64,000 nucleotides of DNA, taken from Nostoc linckia FACHB-104 (GTDB taxonomy: Bacteria; Cyanobacteriota; Cyanobacteriia; Cyanobacteriales; Nostocaceae). The stretch's first letter is position 1, and each line of letters opens with the position of its first letter. This document shows positions 36,924 to 46,590 of the stretch, in pieces. Made by a program: the position numbers and the translations under genes. The notes below the pieces were generated by a model, which worked only from the letters and a program-made list of their open reading frames with translations, was not told the DNA's origin and ran no database searches. The stretch is from the NCBI RefSeq assembly GCF_014696615.1, contig NZ_JACJQJ010000041.1:1-64000 (forward strand), read 5' to 3'.

Positions 36924-37754
36924 TCAGCTAGCTTTCATATTCACATCTATAAATTTCTTCAGGAGTGCCAAAACATCGTTACGGCTGAGTTTTTCTTTAC
37001 CGTTAGCTAAGGCATCCAGGGTTCCATGTGCCAAAGTGAGGGGAATTTGGCAAAAATCTAAAGCAGGCCCAGGTGGCAGGTGTTTAGTATAAGCATCAGC
37101 CAAGGCTAAATTGCGGCGTGCGTATTCTTGCATATTTGCGGTAGTCCAACCTTCGGGATAAAAGTCTACGCCCCGTTTCAAATCTTCAGTGTGATTACGT
37201 AGGATATTTACTGCTTGTAAGCCACGTCCAAAACCAATAGCTTGAGTACGGTTAGTTTCTGTACTGTCATACCAAGCCCATAAATCTGATAGTAGTAACC
37301 CCACCGCCCCTGCAACCCCGAATGTATAACGATCTAAATCAGATTCTGTTTTAATCTGCCAATTCTGTTCCGCCCAGTATGCCATGCGGTCTGCCATTGC
37401 AGCGGTTGCATCCCAAATTCGAGGTGCGATGGATTCAGGTGCTAATATTGACCATTCTCTAATTCCTAGGGTAACTTCTGCTAAAGTATTCTCGTAACCA
37501 CTAAATCCTGAGGAGAAGGCATCAACTGCAAAGCCATCTACCCCTGCTTGTAATGTCAAGCTAATTGTTCTTAATAGCTGCGCTTTAGTTGGGTTATCCA
37601 GTTCTGGATGATCTTCAATTTCATCAATAGCTCGCATACACAAGTATGCTGACGCTACTGCTTCTTGTAATCCCGACGGTAATATACTAATTGGAATGTA
37701 AAAAGTTCGACTAGTTTCCTTCAGGATTTGCAGTGCGTCTTGACGTAAATCCAT
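36924..37754 (-). CDS. Squalene/phytoene synthase family protein
   Basis: 276 residues from the ATG at 37754 with GAGGAG upstream; the frame could extend 11 residues more. The trans-isoprenyl head-to-head synthase fold is shown by the first Asp-rich motif MRAIDEIEDHPE near residue 45. The second region FGRGLQAVNILRNHTEDLKRG follows near 190, where Asp-rich usually reads NxxRDxxED. The motif here is NILRNHTED, with Asn-His replacing the usual Asp-Ile/Val. It lies upstream of hpnJ-hpnK, so a squalene-forming role for hopanoids is likely. HpnC/HpnD-type or phytoene activity remains possible. Confidence 0.78.
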   Translation of the reverse strand: MDLRQDALQILKETSRTFYIPISILPSGLQEAVASAYLCMRAIDEIEDHPELDNPTKAQLLRTISLTLQAGVDGFAVDAFSSGFSGYENTLAEVTLGIREWSILAPESIAPRIWDATAAMADRMAYWAEQNWQIKTESDLDRYTFGVAGAVGLLLSDLWAWYDSTETNRTQAIGFGRGLQAVNILRNHTEDLKRGVDFYPEGWTTANMQEYARRNLALADAYTKHLPPGPALDFCQIPLTLAHGTLDALANGKEKLSRNDVLALLKKFIDVNMKAS

Positions 37755-39038
37755 GTTTTCACTCCTCTCTTGATTATCACACCACATGAAGTTTTCGGTT
37801 TTTTGATGATACTGGATCTAGTTTTTACTAAACCTTAAAAACTGTATTTTTGCTAGTATTTCCTCTAAAAATTAATGGTTGCTGGTATCACAATTAACAA
37901 AATTCTCAAATTGTTCAAAGTCTAGTCTAGTATATAGGGCTTTAGTGACAAAAATGCATAGTAGATGAGAAGGTCTAGCTATCATTAAATTTTCCTGTAA
38001 ATATGAACTATTATGCGGAAAATTAGGCAATTAACTGCACAGTTTTCCAGTAATGAACAGCCACTATTAGATGGTTAATAGCTCTGATGTCTATATGAAG
38101 TTGACTAGAATAGCATAGTTATTGTATCTATAGAGACAACAAATCAAAGATTTGCTCAAGGATAATTAAGAACCTCAGACTAAACCAAGGTCTAGATTGT
38201 GAGCAAGAGGATCTAGGTGAAGATTCAGGAAAAAGGATTGATAAATAAAAATATTACAACCAGTACTGATAAATTATAGATATTAATCATGAAGCTCGCG
38301 CACAAGTAGTTTCCGGCTATTGAAACTCAGGAAATTTAGGCGATCGCATCCTGAATCCCAAATCAAAATTAGTCATAATCATACCAGTATTTTCTTTATC
38401 AATGCAGTGTGGCACTAAGCACATCATTAGTTTTGCCATAATTACTGATTCAAATCATCAAACTCTACTATCAATACTTGTCGGTTAAGGGCAAAAGGGG
38501 AAAGGGAAAAGGGGCAAGAAAAAACCTTTAACCCTTACCCTTTCACCTTTTCCCCAAACTAAATTCCGAGTTGAAAATCCTTAACCGAGCAGTATTGACT
38601 CTACTATTTATTCAGGGGGGTTAAGCCCCATAATTTATGCTTGCATTCCTCGGATGCTTTTGTGGCTAAGGAAAGAGTAAAATCATCTCAAAATTTCCAG
38701 ATGAGATTGCTTGTACTCAGGATTTAATTTGTGAACACATATTTGGTAATCTACCAAAAGCTCTTATCAATGCTTAAGTGCTTTTAAATTTATCAATCAA
38801 TACGGTTATTACATTTAATTTCATTTCCTGCAAAAATTTAAATCCTTCTCAAAAAGAATGCAACAGATGGGTAGGAGCATGACATTTTTGTACTCTTAAG
38901 CATCATTTATCTGTCGCAACTATTACGTGAATTCCTACTATCACAATTTATATAAGCATAGAAGTTTTTTAAAAGAGAATAAAATCTGTAAATGAAACCC
39001 AATTTTGAACAAATTAAGAGGTTTAAATTAAAGGCTAT
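37755..39038. other. Long intergenic region
   Basis: About 1.28 kb with only family A copy 4 at 38472-38597. The rest is AT-rich with many stops in all frames. A HIP1-like GGCGATCGCA lies at 38340. No tRNA or coding sequence seen. It may contain the promoter for the synthase-hpnJ-hpnK set at its left end. Confidence 0.6.
38472..38597 (-). mobile_element. Miniature inverted-repeat element, family A, copy 4 (reverse)
   Basis: 126 bp in the opposite orientation to copies 1-3, starting CAATACTTGTCGGTTAAGG and ending CCTTAACCGAGCAGTATTG. A perfect 10-bp duplication ACTCTACTAT lies at 38462-38471 and 38598-38607. The body matches copies 1 and 3 closely, so this is probably a recent insertion. Confidence 0.86.
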
Positions 39039-41414
39039 TTAGGATTTAGAATAGGGGATTCTTTTGTGATGAAACTGCTGCCAAACCTGAACAAAAATAT
39101 AAGCAATTTGAGACATTTCTTCTCGTGTTAATCCTGAATCTACCAACTGATTATCCTGCCAACGTGCTTTCAGAATTTTATTCACCATTACTAGTGCTAC
39201 TTCTGGGGTTGCATCTTTGAGCGATCGCAACGCTGCTTCACAAGCGTCAGCTAGCATGGCAATTCCTGTTTCTTTGGATTGGGGAATAGGGCCGTCATAG
39301 CGAAAATCTGACTCGTGCAAAACCATCTCAGGATGATGTTTCTGATGTTGCTGTGCTTCCTGGTAGAAATACGCAATCAAGATAGTTCCTTGGTGTTCGG
39401 GAATAAAAGCCTGAATAGCGCTAGGTAGCTTATAATGACGAGCCATGACTAGCCCTTCACTCACGTGCTTTTTAATGATTTCTGCACTTTTCCAGGGATC
39501 ATTAATCTCATCATGTTTATTTGGGCCTGCCATTTGATTTTCAATAAATCCTAGGGGATCATGCATTTTCCCAATGTCATGATACAGAACTCCAGCTCTG
39601 ACCAGTTCCACATGGCAATGTAATGCTCGTGCTGCGGCTTCTGCTAAAGTTGCAACAAACAGTGTGTGCTGAAAAGTTCCAGGAGTCTCATAGGCTAGGC
39701 GTTTTAATAAAGGCCTGTTGGGATTAGACAATTCAGCCAAACGAATTGGTGTCACTAAATCAAATACCGTTTCTAGGTAAGGGCTAATTCCTAGGGCTAA
39801 GATGCTCCAAAGTAAGCCTGCTAAACCATTGATAACTGCTGTGCCGAGAACAGCATACCAAAGAGGAGCGATCGCAGTATTCACTAATAAATAAACGACT
39901 CCTTGGGTCAACCCAATTAAAATTCCTAAAGTAGCTAATTCCTCTCGCGTTCGCAGCGCTTCTCTACCAGGGAATCGCCATTGTCCCGCCATTAATCCGC
40001 CCAAAATGCCGCTGGCAGCACTAGGTATTAAATCATGCCAGCTCAGCTCTGTTCCAATGGAGAGCAATATCCCTAGTAGCCCCATCACAGTACCCCCTAT
40101 TGCCGTACCGTAAAAGCTACCAATAAGCAACCCAATAGCTGGTAAGCCTGTAAATGATTTCGTCAAGAATATCAGCAATGGCGCACTGAGAGTTAGAAGG
40201 ATAATCAAGGCATAATCGCTACTTCTTAACTTGGCGTAAACCCGCTTTTCTACTAATCTAAAAACAGCTACTGCTAATCCTACTATTGCAGTAAAACGCG
40301 TCAGATGCAGCCAATCGATACTGCGTTGGCTCAAACGAAAATGATCCAATAGTACAAAATCAGCCTGAGAAATTTTGTCTCCTGCCTTAACAATAACCTC
40401 ACCTTTTTGAATGCTGACTATTGTCGGTTCTACTGCTTGTGCAGCTTTTTCTGCAATTAGTTTAGTTTGCTCAATATCTTTAATGAGATTGGGAGTAATT
40501 ACCGCTGATAGCAATCGTTGTGCTAAAGGTTGTGCTGTTTTGGGAACAGAGACACTTACCTGCTTCTCAATTGCAGAGTCCAAGTTAATTTCGGATAACC
40601 CTGGATAGATACCCTGTGCTAACATTCGCTCTAAAGTTTGATGGATTTGGATTTTAGTCCCCCGCCAATCTGCATCAGATAAATTTAAAAAACTAGCATC
40701 ATAAATGGTTTTAGCTTGAGTAATGGCATTATTGTTCAGGGTATTGAGAGTGGTAGCATAGCGCTGACGAGCTTGAGCGATCGCTTTTAATAGTTGAGAT
40801 ACAGCCTGAGAGGAGTTAGACTCTCGATAAATTCGCAAATTCTTGAGCGCTTGCTGTTGAGCAGAATTTAAGCCAACCACTTTGGTATTCTTCTCCAAAG
40901 TTTGCAATACTGTTTGCCATTCGATTTCTGGTGCTTGTCTGAGGTAAGTTTGCGTGGCTGTGGACAAGACTGAAGTTTGAATAAAGGGAAATTTACCCAC
41001 CTGCTCGCGGATTTGCTCTCCTTGTGCCAATAATTGCTGGAGATGTTGTTTAATTTGCTCATTTACTTGTGAATCAACAACCCATACAGCCAACGCACCA
41101 CTACGCGCTTCCCGGCGTTGTTCTGCTGTCGTTTTTACATCTTCAATATGCGCTGAATTAGGTGCAGTCAGCGTTTGAGGAGCTACCTTTCCTACATCAA
41201 GTTGTGGTTGATTATAAAAACGGTAACCTAGCCCACTGGAGAGAGATATTACAACCAACATCAATATCCCAGCAGTGTACAGTCGGTTTTTCAGATGAAA
41301 TCGCCTACCCTTAGATGATGTTTGCCTGTAATACCTAGGACTTAACACAATTTTGAGAAATTTTCGGTGACGTTTACTGAATTTTTTTTGGATTATCAAA
41401 TATGATCGCTCCAA
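39039..41414 (-). CDS. 7TM-HD membrane phosphodiesterase (PgpH-like)
   Basis: 791 residues. The best start in frame is a TTG at 41414; no better ATG exists before the first membrane segment (about 48-62). An extracytoplasmic 7TMR-HDED-type region (about 65-360) includes ALAVWVVDSQVNEQIKQHLQQ. Seven membrane segments (about 365-560) follow, then a C-terminal HD domain with VLYHDIGKMHDP near residue 608 and the later EHQGT and SDFRYDGPIPQSKETGIAMLADA. HD proteins of this architecture, such as Listeria PgpH, degrade c-di-AMP. Activity here is inferred from family. Confidence 0.86.
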   Translation of the reverse strand: MERSYLIIQKKFSKRHRKFLKIVLSPRYYRQTSSKGRRFHLKNRLYTAGILMLVVISLSSGLGYRFYNQPQLDVGKVAPQTLTAPNSAHIEDVKTTAEQRREARSGALAVWVVDSQVNEQIKQHLQQLLAQGEQIREQVGKFPFIQTSVLSTATQTYLRQAPEIEWQTVLQTLEKNTKVVGLNSAQQQALKNLRIYRESNSSQAVSQLLKAIAQARQRYATTLNTLNNNAITQAKTIYDASFLNLSDADWRGTKIQIHQTLERMLAQGIYPGLSEINLDSAIEKQVSVSVPKTAQPLAQRLLSAVITPNLIKDIEQTKLIAEKAAQAVEPTIVSIQKGEVIVKAGDKISQADFVLLDHFRLSQRSIDWLHLTRFTAIVGLAVAVFRLVEKRVYAKLRSSDYALIILLTLSAPLLIFLTKSFTGLPAIGLLIGSFYGTAIGGTVMGLLGILLSIGTELSWHDLIPSAASGILGGLMAGQWRFPGREALRTREELATLGILIGLTQGVVYLLVNTAIAPLWYAVLGTAVINGLAGLLWSILALGISPYLETVFDLVTPIRLAELSNPNRPLLKRLAYETPGTFQHTLFVATLAEAAARALHCHVELVRAGVLYHDIGKMHDPLGFIENQMAGPNKHDEINDPWKSAEIIKKHVSEGLVMARHYKLPSAIQAFIPEHQGTILIAYFYQEAQQHQKHHPEMVLHESDFRYDGPIPQSKETGIAMLADACEAALRSLKDATPEVALVMVNKILKARWQDNQLVDSGLTREEMSQIAYIFVQVWQQFHHKRIPYSKS

Positions 41415-42174
41415 ATCAAGGATAGCTAAATCGATTGATTTGTTCCATCCACAACATGAGGAAAATTAAGTAACTTGATAGTTATAAGAATTTTCAAAAA
41501 GAATGCATGATGTTTCCTAGCAGAGTATTTAATCAAACATTTCTACCAATCGGTAACCAGCAATTTTTAATCCAATCTGCATTTCAACCGCATCTACGTT
41601 AAAACCCTGAGAGTTTCTCTAAATCAGGTTTTATTCCCAATTCTATCCTCTTCTATGTTAGCTTTTGCCAAGCTTTTATTATCTACTTAGATGAGGTGGC
41701 TGATAAATATCCAGCCAATGAAATTAAGCAGTAAATTGAGGTGGATAAGCTGATAAGTGGTGATAGCAAGAATGGTCGTATTTTTATGTAGGAAAAAGGC
41801 TTTTGTGTTCAAGGTTACCAATACAATAGGTTGTAAATAAGTAAGCCATAAACAGCAAGCGATCGCACTGCCTTAAACATACAGCTTTTTCAGATAAATT
41901 AAATCAACAGGTAGGGGCACAAGAATGTTGTGTCCTTAGTTAAACTTGAGCGCTATGGGAACAATCACACGGTCAATACCTATGTTTATACTGATACCTG
42001 CTTGTTAAAGCAACAATTACTGACCAAGAATTTTTAGTAAAAAACAGTTTTAGTAATGGTAGAACCTCGGATAATGAATGATAATTAACCTCTATAGCTA
42101 AAAGCCATCAGCCACAGGCCACAAGCTGAAATGCTGAAGGATAAAGGCTGTCGATTCAACTCTACAAATTGACT
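41415..42174. other. Intergenic region
   Basis: A 760-bp AT-rich gap between divergent genes. Bases 42080-42150 contain AGCCATCAGCCACAGGCCAC repeats. No gene, RNA or clear promoter identified. Confidence 0.5.
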
Positions 42175-43197
42175 ATGAATCCAGAACAAGTCAAAAGTTC
42201 TCTAAATATTTCGCCAGCGATACGCGTAGGAGTACTGGGTTTCGGTGGACTCGGACAAGCAGCCGCCAAGGTACTGGCTGGTAAACAGGAAATGATTTTA
42301 GTCGCAGCAGCAGATCAAAAGGGTTACGCCTATGCTGCTGAGGGTTTAAAAACAGATGCTTGCATTGCAACCTACCAGGCTCAGGGTTCTTTAGGTTATT
42401 TAGAGCCAGTCGGCACTTTAACAAACAATAGTATTCAAGATTTAATCGCCAGCGCTCAACCTGTAGATGGTTATTTTCTAGCTTTACCCAACCTGCCTAA
42501 TGATTTTATTCCCTCAGTAGCCAAAGAATTTATTAAATCTGGCTGGCGGGGTGTACTAGTGGATGCAATTAAGCGTACCACCGCCGTAGAACAACTCCTG
42601 TCTATGAAAGCAGAACTGGAATCTGCGGGAATTACTTACATGACTGGGTGTGGCGCAACACCAGGACTATTAACCGCCGCCGCCGCCTTAGCCGCCCAAA
42701 GCTACGCCGAAATTCACAAAGTGGAAATTACCTTTGGTGTGGGAATTGCCAACTGGGAAGCTTATCGCGCCACCGTTCGCGAAGATATCGGTCATATGCC
42801 TGGTTATACAGTAGAAACAGCCAGAATGATGACCGATGCAGAAGTAGAAGCCTTACTAGATAAAACTAATGGCGTGCTGACCCTAGAGAATATGGAACAC
42901 GCCGATGATGTAATGTTAGAGTTTGCTGGCATAGTAGGGCGCGATCGCGTGACTGTTGGGGGTGTAGTCGATACACGTAATCCCAAAAAGCCCCTCAGTA
43001 CTAACGTTAAAGTCACAGGGCGTACTTTTGAAGGTAAAATTTCCACCCATACCTTTACCCTAGGGGATGAAACCAGCATGGCGGCTAACGTCTGCGGCCC
43101 AGCTTTTGGCTATCTCAAAGCCGGTAAACAATTGCATCAACGTGGCATTTATGGCATCTTTACCGCCGCAGAAATTATGCCTCAATTTGTGAAGTGA
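42175..43197 (+). CDS. Saccharopine dehydrogenase-like oxidoreductase
   Basis: 340 residues from the ATG at 42175; a TTG at 42169 would add two residues. An N-terminal Rossmann fold starts [20 protein letters not shown]. Then come [29 protein letters not shown], and [20 protein letters not shown]. The C-terminal half has [21 protein letters not shown]. This is a saccharopine-dehydrogenase-like or carboxynorspermidine-type family; the substrate is unknown. A perfect palindromic terminator follows. Confidence 0.7.
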   Translation: MNPEQVKSSLNISPAIRVGVLGFGGLGQAAAKVLAGKQEMILVAAADQKGYAYAAEGLKTDACIATYQAQGSLGYLEPVGTLTNNSIQDLIASAQPVDGYFLALPNLPNDFIPSVAKEFIKSGWRGVLVDAIKRTTAVEQLLSMKAELESAGITYMTGCGATPGLLTAAAALAAQSYAEIHKVEITFGVGIANWEAYRATVREDIGHMPGYTVETARMMTDAEVEALLDKTNGVLTLENMEHADDVMLEFAGIVGRDRVTVGGVVDTRNPKKPLSTNVKVTGRTFEGKISTHTFTLGDETSMAANVCGPAFGYLKAGKQLHQRGIYGIFTAAEIMPQFVK

Positions 43198-43260
43198 TGG
43201 GATTTGTCTGCTATTTCTCCGTTTTAATCTAATCACTCCTAGACATCTCTAGAAATCATC

Positions 43261-43286
43261 TAGGGGCGAACAGCTGTTCGCCCCTA
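43261..43286 (+). terminator. Perfect 26-bp palindrome, terminator
   Basis: TAGGGGCGAACAG at 43261-43273 and its exact inverse CTGTTCGCCCCTA, with no spacer, form a perfect palindrome 63 bp past the oxidoreductase stop. There is no U-tract. GGGGCGAACAG-type palindromes recur in cyanobacterial spacers, so it may be a repeat that serves as a terminator. Confidence 0.65.
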
Positions 43287-43421
43287 ACAAAGATTTTGTG
43301 CAAGACACTCCCAATGAAAAAATTTCATTGCCAAGCCTGAAAATTTGTCTTTTCCATGCCTCATGCCCTATGCCCCATGCCCATTTTGAATACAGAATTA
43401 ATTTTCACTCTACTCTAGTTC

Positions 43422-43979
43422 CTAATCCATAATCTCTAAACCCTCTTCATTCCTGCTTTCTTCTTCAAAAATGGGTTGTGGTTTTTGGATGATAAATGGA
43501 AGCTCTGCTCCTAAAAGACCTCGCTGAATACGTTCTGAAGTCTCACTAAAAAGTAAAAATAAGGGATATACACTATTAGCTCCTTCACTCAAAATATGAC
43601 TGTGGCGTTCAGGCATTAGCCACTCATAATCTGTGTCTAAGAGAACTTGAGTTTGTCGCCAACGTCCCAATAATTCGGAAAAATCTTCATGGGGACGATG
43701 AATAAAAATTAAAATTTCGGCTCCCGTTTTCACTTTCCACTCGGGATCGCACATCAGAATTGCCACATCGCAAGGTAAGCAAGTTGTGTGGGTGGCAGTG
43801 GTTTCAATTTGCCGCAGACGCACAATGGGCAAAGGAATCACGATAACACTTTCATCTGGGCGGCGTAGGCTAGGAATCATCTCTAAGTAAGGCCGATGCT
43901 GTTTTAATAAAGCGATCGCAGTAAGATGATGACTATACTCCGCCAAGCTAGCTTCGTAATCAGATTTTTGCACAGGCAT
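43422..43979 (-). CDS. Hypothetical protein next to pil genes
   Basis: 185 residues, soluble, mixed alpha/beta. It starts MPVQKSDYEASLAEYSHHLT, contains CLPCDVAILMCDPEW and GAEILIFIHRPHEDFSELLGRW, and ends in an acidic tail. No known motif except the two close Cys residues. It lies 103 bp after pilC on the same strand, so it could be expressed with the pilus genes. Not recognised. Confidence 0.6.
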   Translation of the reverse strand: MPVQKSDYEASLAEYSHHLTAIALLKQHRPYLEMIPSLRRPDESVIVIPLPIVRLRQIETTATHTTCLPCDVAILMCDPEWKVKTGAEILIFIHRPHEDFSELLGRWRQTQVLLDTDYEWLMPERHSHILSEGANSVYPLFLLFSETSERIQRGLLGAELPFIIQKPQPIFEEESRNEEGLEIMD

Positions 43980-44082
43980 ATTTCTGTGAAAGATGAAGTA
44001 TGAAATAGGAATTAGAAAATGTTAGGTCTAAGGATGAAATATGACTTATGAGATAATTTCATCCTTTATCCTTTAGCCTTTC

Positions 44083-45303
44083 TTAGCCCATCTTTTCAAA
44101 TACCTTGAACATAGGCAGATACATCGCTAACAAAATTGTCCCAACCATACCCCCTAAGACTACAATCATTAGTGGTTCTAAAACACTAGTTAATGCTTTA
44201 ACTGCTTGCTCAACTTCATCTTCATAAAAGTCAGCAACTTTCATTAACATCCCATCTAATTCCCCAGTTTCTTCGCCAATACTAATCATCTGAATTGCCA
44301 TAGCTGGAAACACAGCATCTTTTTGCAAAGCCACACTAATCATGCCCCCTTGTTGAATCTCTATACGGGCTGCATCTATGGCATTAGCAACGATTTGATT
44401 TCCGGAAGTATCTCGGACAATTTCTAAACAAGTAAGGATAGGTACACCAGAACGAGTTAATGATCCAAAAGTCCGGCTAAAACGGGCAACTGATGATTTT
44501 TGAATCAAATCACCAAACAAAGGCACCTTTAGAGAAATACGGTCTATTGTTTGTTTACCAACAGCAGTTTTGTAATACTGCTTATAGGCAATCGATAAAC
44601 CGATAAATCCAGCAATAATTACTACAGACCATAAACTGCGTAATATTGCACTACAATCCATCAGAAACTGTGTTAGAGGAGGTAATTCTATACCGATGTC
44701 TTTAAAGATTTTGGCAAAAATCGGAATTAGAAAAACAGTCATCCCGACAAAAATTGATGTTGCTAAAACACCAACAACCACAGGATAAGACAAAGCTGCT
44801 TTGATTTGGTTTTGTAATCGGGCAACATCTTCTAACAACTTAGCTAAGCGATTTAATACATCGTCTAGCACCCCACCAATTTCCCCAGCTTGCACCATAC
44901 TGACATACAAATTATCAAAGCAATCAGGATGCTTCCGCATGGCATCTGAAAGATTTGTCCCACTTTGCACATCATTACTAATATCATTCAACGCTACTTT
45001 TAATTTAGGATTGCTACACTGCTCAGACAGTACTCCTAAACTTCTAACAATCGCAACACCTGCATTGGTTAAAACGGCAAATTGGCGAGAAAAAACCGCT
45101 TTATCTTTAACAGAAACCTTGACCATTGATGTCTGAAATTTCTGTAAATCAAAGCTAAATCCAGCTTTAGATTCTTTTAATTCCTGGACAACTAAACCTT
45201 GGTCTCTCAAATTAGTACGGGCTTGAGCTAATGATTCAGCCGTAAATTTTTCAGTTCTGGATTTTCCTTGTGAGTCCCGCACACGGGCAACATAGGTAGG
45301 CAT
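44083..45303 (-). CDS. pilC: Type IV pilus inner-membrane platform protein PilC
   Basis: 406 residues. An N-terminal soluble region (ARVRDSQGKSRTEKFTAESLAQARTNL) precedes two T2SSF domains. The first has FSRQFAVLTNAGVAIVRSLGVL, the second FSRTFGSLTRSGVPILTCLEIV. Three membrane segments lie at about 170-195, 220-240 and 370-395. Late motifs are QMISIGEETGELDGML and EPLMIVVLGGMVG. PilC couples PilB and PilT to pilus growth and retraction. Spacing to pilT is 107 bp. Pili in cyanobacteria serve motility, DNA uptake and hormogonium movement. Confidence 0.92.
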   Translation of the reverse strand: MPTYVARVRDSQGKSRTEKFTAESLAQARTNLRDQGLVVQELKESKAGFSFDLQKFQTSMVKVSVKDKAVFSRQFAVLTNAGVAIVRSLGVLSEQCSNPKLKVALNDISNDVQSGTNLSDAMRKHPDCFDNLYVSMVQAGEIGGVLDDVLNRLAKLLEDVARLQNQIKAALSYPVVVGVLATSIFVGMTVFLIPIFAKIFKDIGIELPPLTQFLMDCSAILRSLWSVVIIAGFIGLSIAYKQYYKTAVGKQTIDRISLKVPLFGDLIQKSSVARFSRTFGSLTRSGVPILTCLEIVRDTSGNQIVANAIDAARIEIQQGGMISVALQKDAVFPAMAIQMISIGEETGELDGMLMKVADFYEDEVEQAVKALTSVLEPLMIVVLGGMVGTILLAMYLPMFKVFEKMG

Positions 45304-45410
45304 AGATTAATAAATTTAAAATAGTCAAAGGTTCAAAGGTCAAGGGTGAAGGGTCAAAAGTAATTAGTTATTTATCTTGTTCCACCTTGCACCCTGATTT
45401 TTGCTCTTCA

Positions 45411-46538
45411 TTAATGAGCTTTTGCAACACCATTAGCACCAGGTTTTGCGCCTGCTGCTTGTGGTGCCCCACCAATGAGACGTTGAATCTCATCAGGCTT
45501 AGAAGTTTTAGACATAGCAGCTTCAAAGGAGATAGTTCCCGCTTTATACAAATCAGCTAAAACTTTTTCCAGGGTTTGCATACCTAACTTACCCCCAGTC
45601 TGGATTGCGGAGTAAATTTGAGATGTTTTCCCTTCTCTAATTAAGTTAGAAATAGCAGGAGTAATAACCATAATTTCTTGAGCCATCACCCGACCATATT
45701 CACCTGGTTTGGGATTTTTCTTGGGTACTAAAGTTTGGCTAAATACAGCTACTAGAGAGTTAGACAACTGAACCCTTACTTGGGTTTGTCTTTCGTGGGG
45801 GAAAACGTCAATAATCCGGTCAACCGTCTGTGCAGCAGAACTGGTGTGCAAAGTTCCAAATACTAAGTGCCCTGTTTCCGCAGCAGAAATTGCCAAAGAA
45901 ATTGTTTCCAAATCCCGCATTTCCCCGACCAGAATAATATCTGGATCTTCCCGCAAAGCTGCTTTCAAAGCATTAGCAAAACTCTTGGTATCTTCACCAA
46001 GTTGTCGCTGGTGAACCAAGCTTTTAATTGGTTCATACACAAATTCAATTGGATCTTCTACAGTCAAGATATGCTCTGCCTTGGTGCGGTTAATCAAGTC
46101 AATCATTGCCGCCAAGGTAGTTGTCTTACCAGAACCAGTGGGCCCTGTCACCAAAATCAGACCTCTGGGCTTTTCTGTCATTTCCCGGACTACATCTGGC
46201 AACCCTAATTTGTCAAAGTTAGGAATTTTTGAGCTGAGAGCGCGTAAACAAGCAGCGTAGGAACCACGATCCTTATAAACATTGACGCGGAACCGAGCTA
46301 AACCTTTTACACCATAAGAACAATCTAGTTCCCAGGTCTGTTCTAAAGTTTTACGCTGAGTATTGTTGAGCATACTAAAGATCAGTCTCTGACACTGATC
46401 TGCAGTCAATACATGCTCCCCTATGGGAGTGAGTTTGCCACTAATCCGGAAATAGGGTGGTAAACCTGCGGATAAATGCATATCCGAACCCCCCATTTCA
46501 ATCATCTGCTCCATCAAATCTTCAATCATCATCTCCAT
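45411..46538 (-). CDS. pilT: Type IV pilus retraction ATPase PilT
   Basis: 375 residues. The N-terminal PAS-like part (GGSDMHLSAGLPPYFRISGKL) is followed by the RecA-like ATPase: Walker A GPTGSGKTTTLA near residue 131, the Asp box EDPIEFV near 158, Walker B DIILVGEMRD near 200 and the His box GHLVFGTLHT near 226. A C-terminal Ala/Gly/Lys-rich tail ends at 375. It retracts pili by ATP hydrolysis. It begins 52 bp after pilB, with GGGAG before the ATG. Confidence 0.93.
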   Translation of the reverse strand: MEMMIEDLMEQMIEMGGSDMHLSAGLPPYFRISGKLTPIGEHVLTADQCQRLIFSMLNNTQRKTLEQTWELDCSYGVKGLARFRVNVYKDRGSYAACLRALSSKIPNFDKLGLPDVVREMTEKPRGLILVTGPTGSGKTTTLAAMIDLINRTKAEHILTVEDPIEFVYEPIKSLVHQRQLGEDTKSFANALKAALREDPDIILVGEMRDLETISLAISAAETGHLVFGTLHTSSAAQTVDRIIDVFPHERQTQVRVQLSNSLVAVFSQTLVPKKNPKPGEYGRVMAQEIMVITPAISNLIREGKTSQIYSAIQTGGKLGMQTLEKVLADLYKAGTISFEAAMSKTSKPDEIQRLIGGAPQAAGAKPGANGVAKAH

Positions 46539-46590
46539 AGTTTTGTCTCCCTAGTAGTTTGTTCTTTGTCATCTGTTGTTTGACTTTTGA

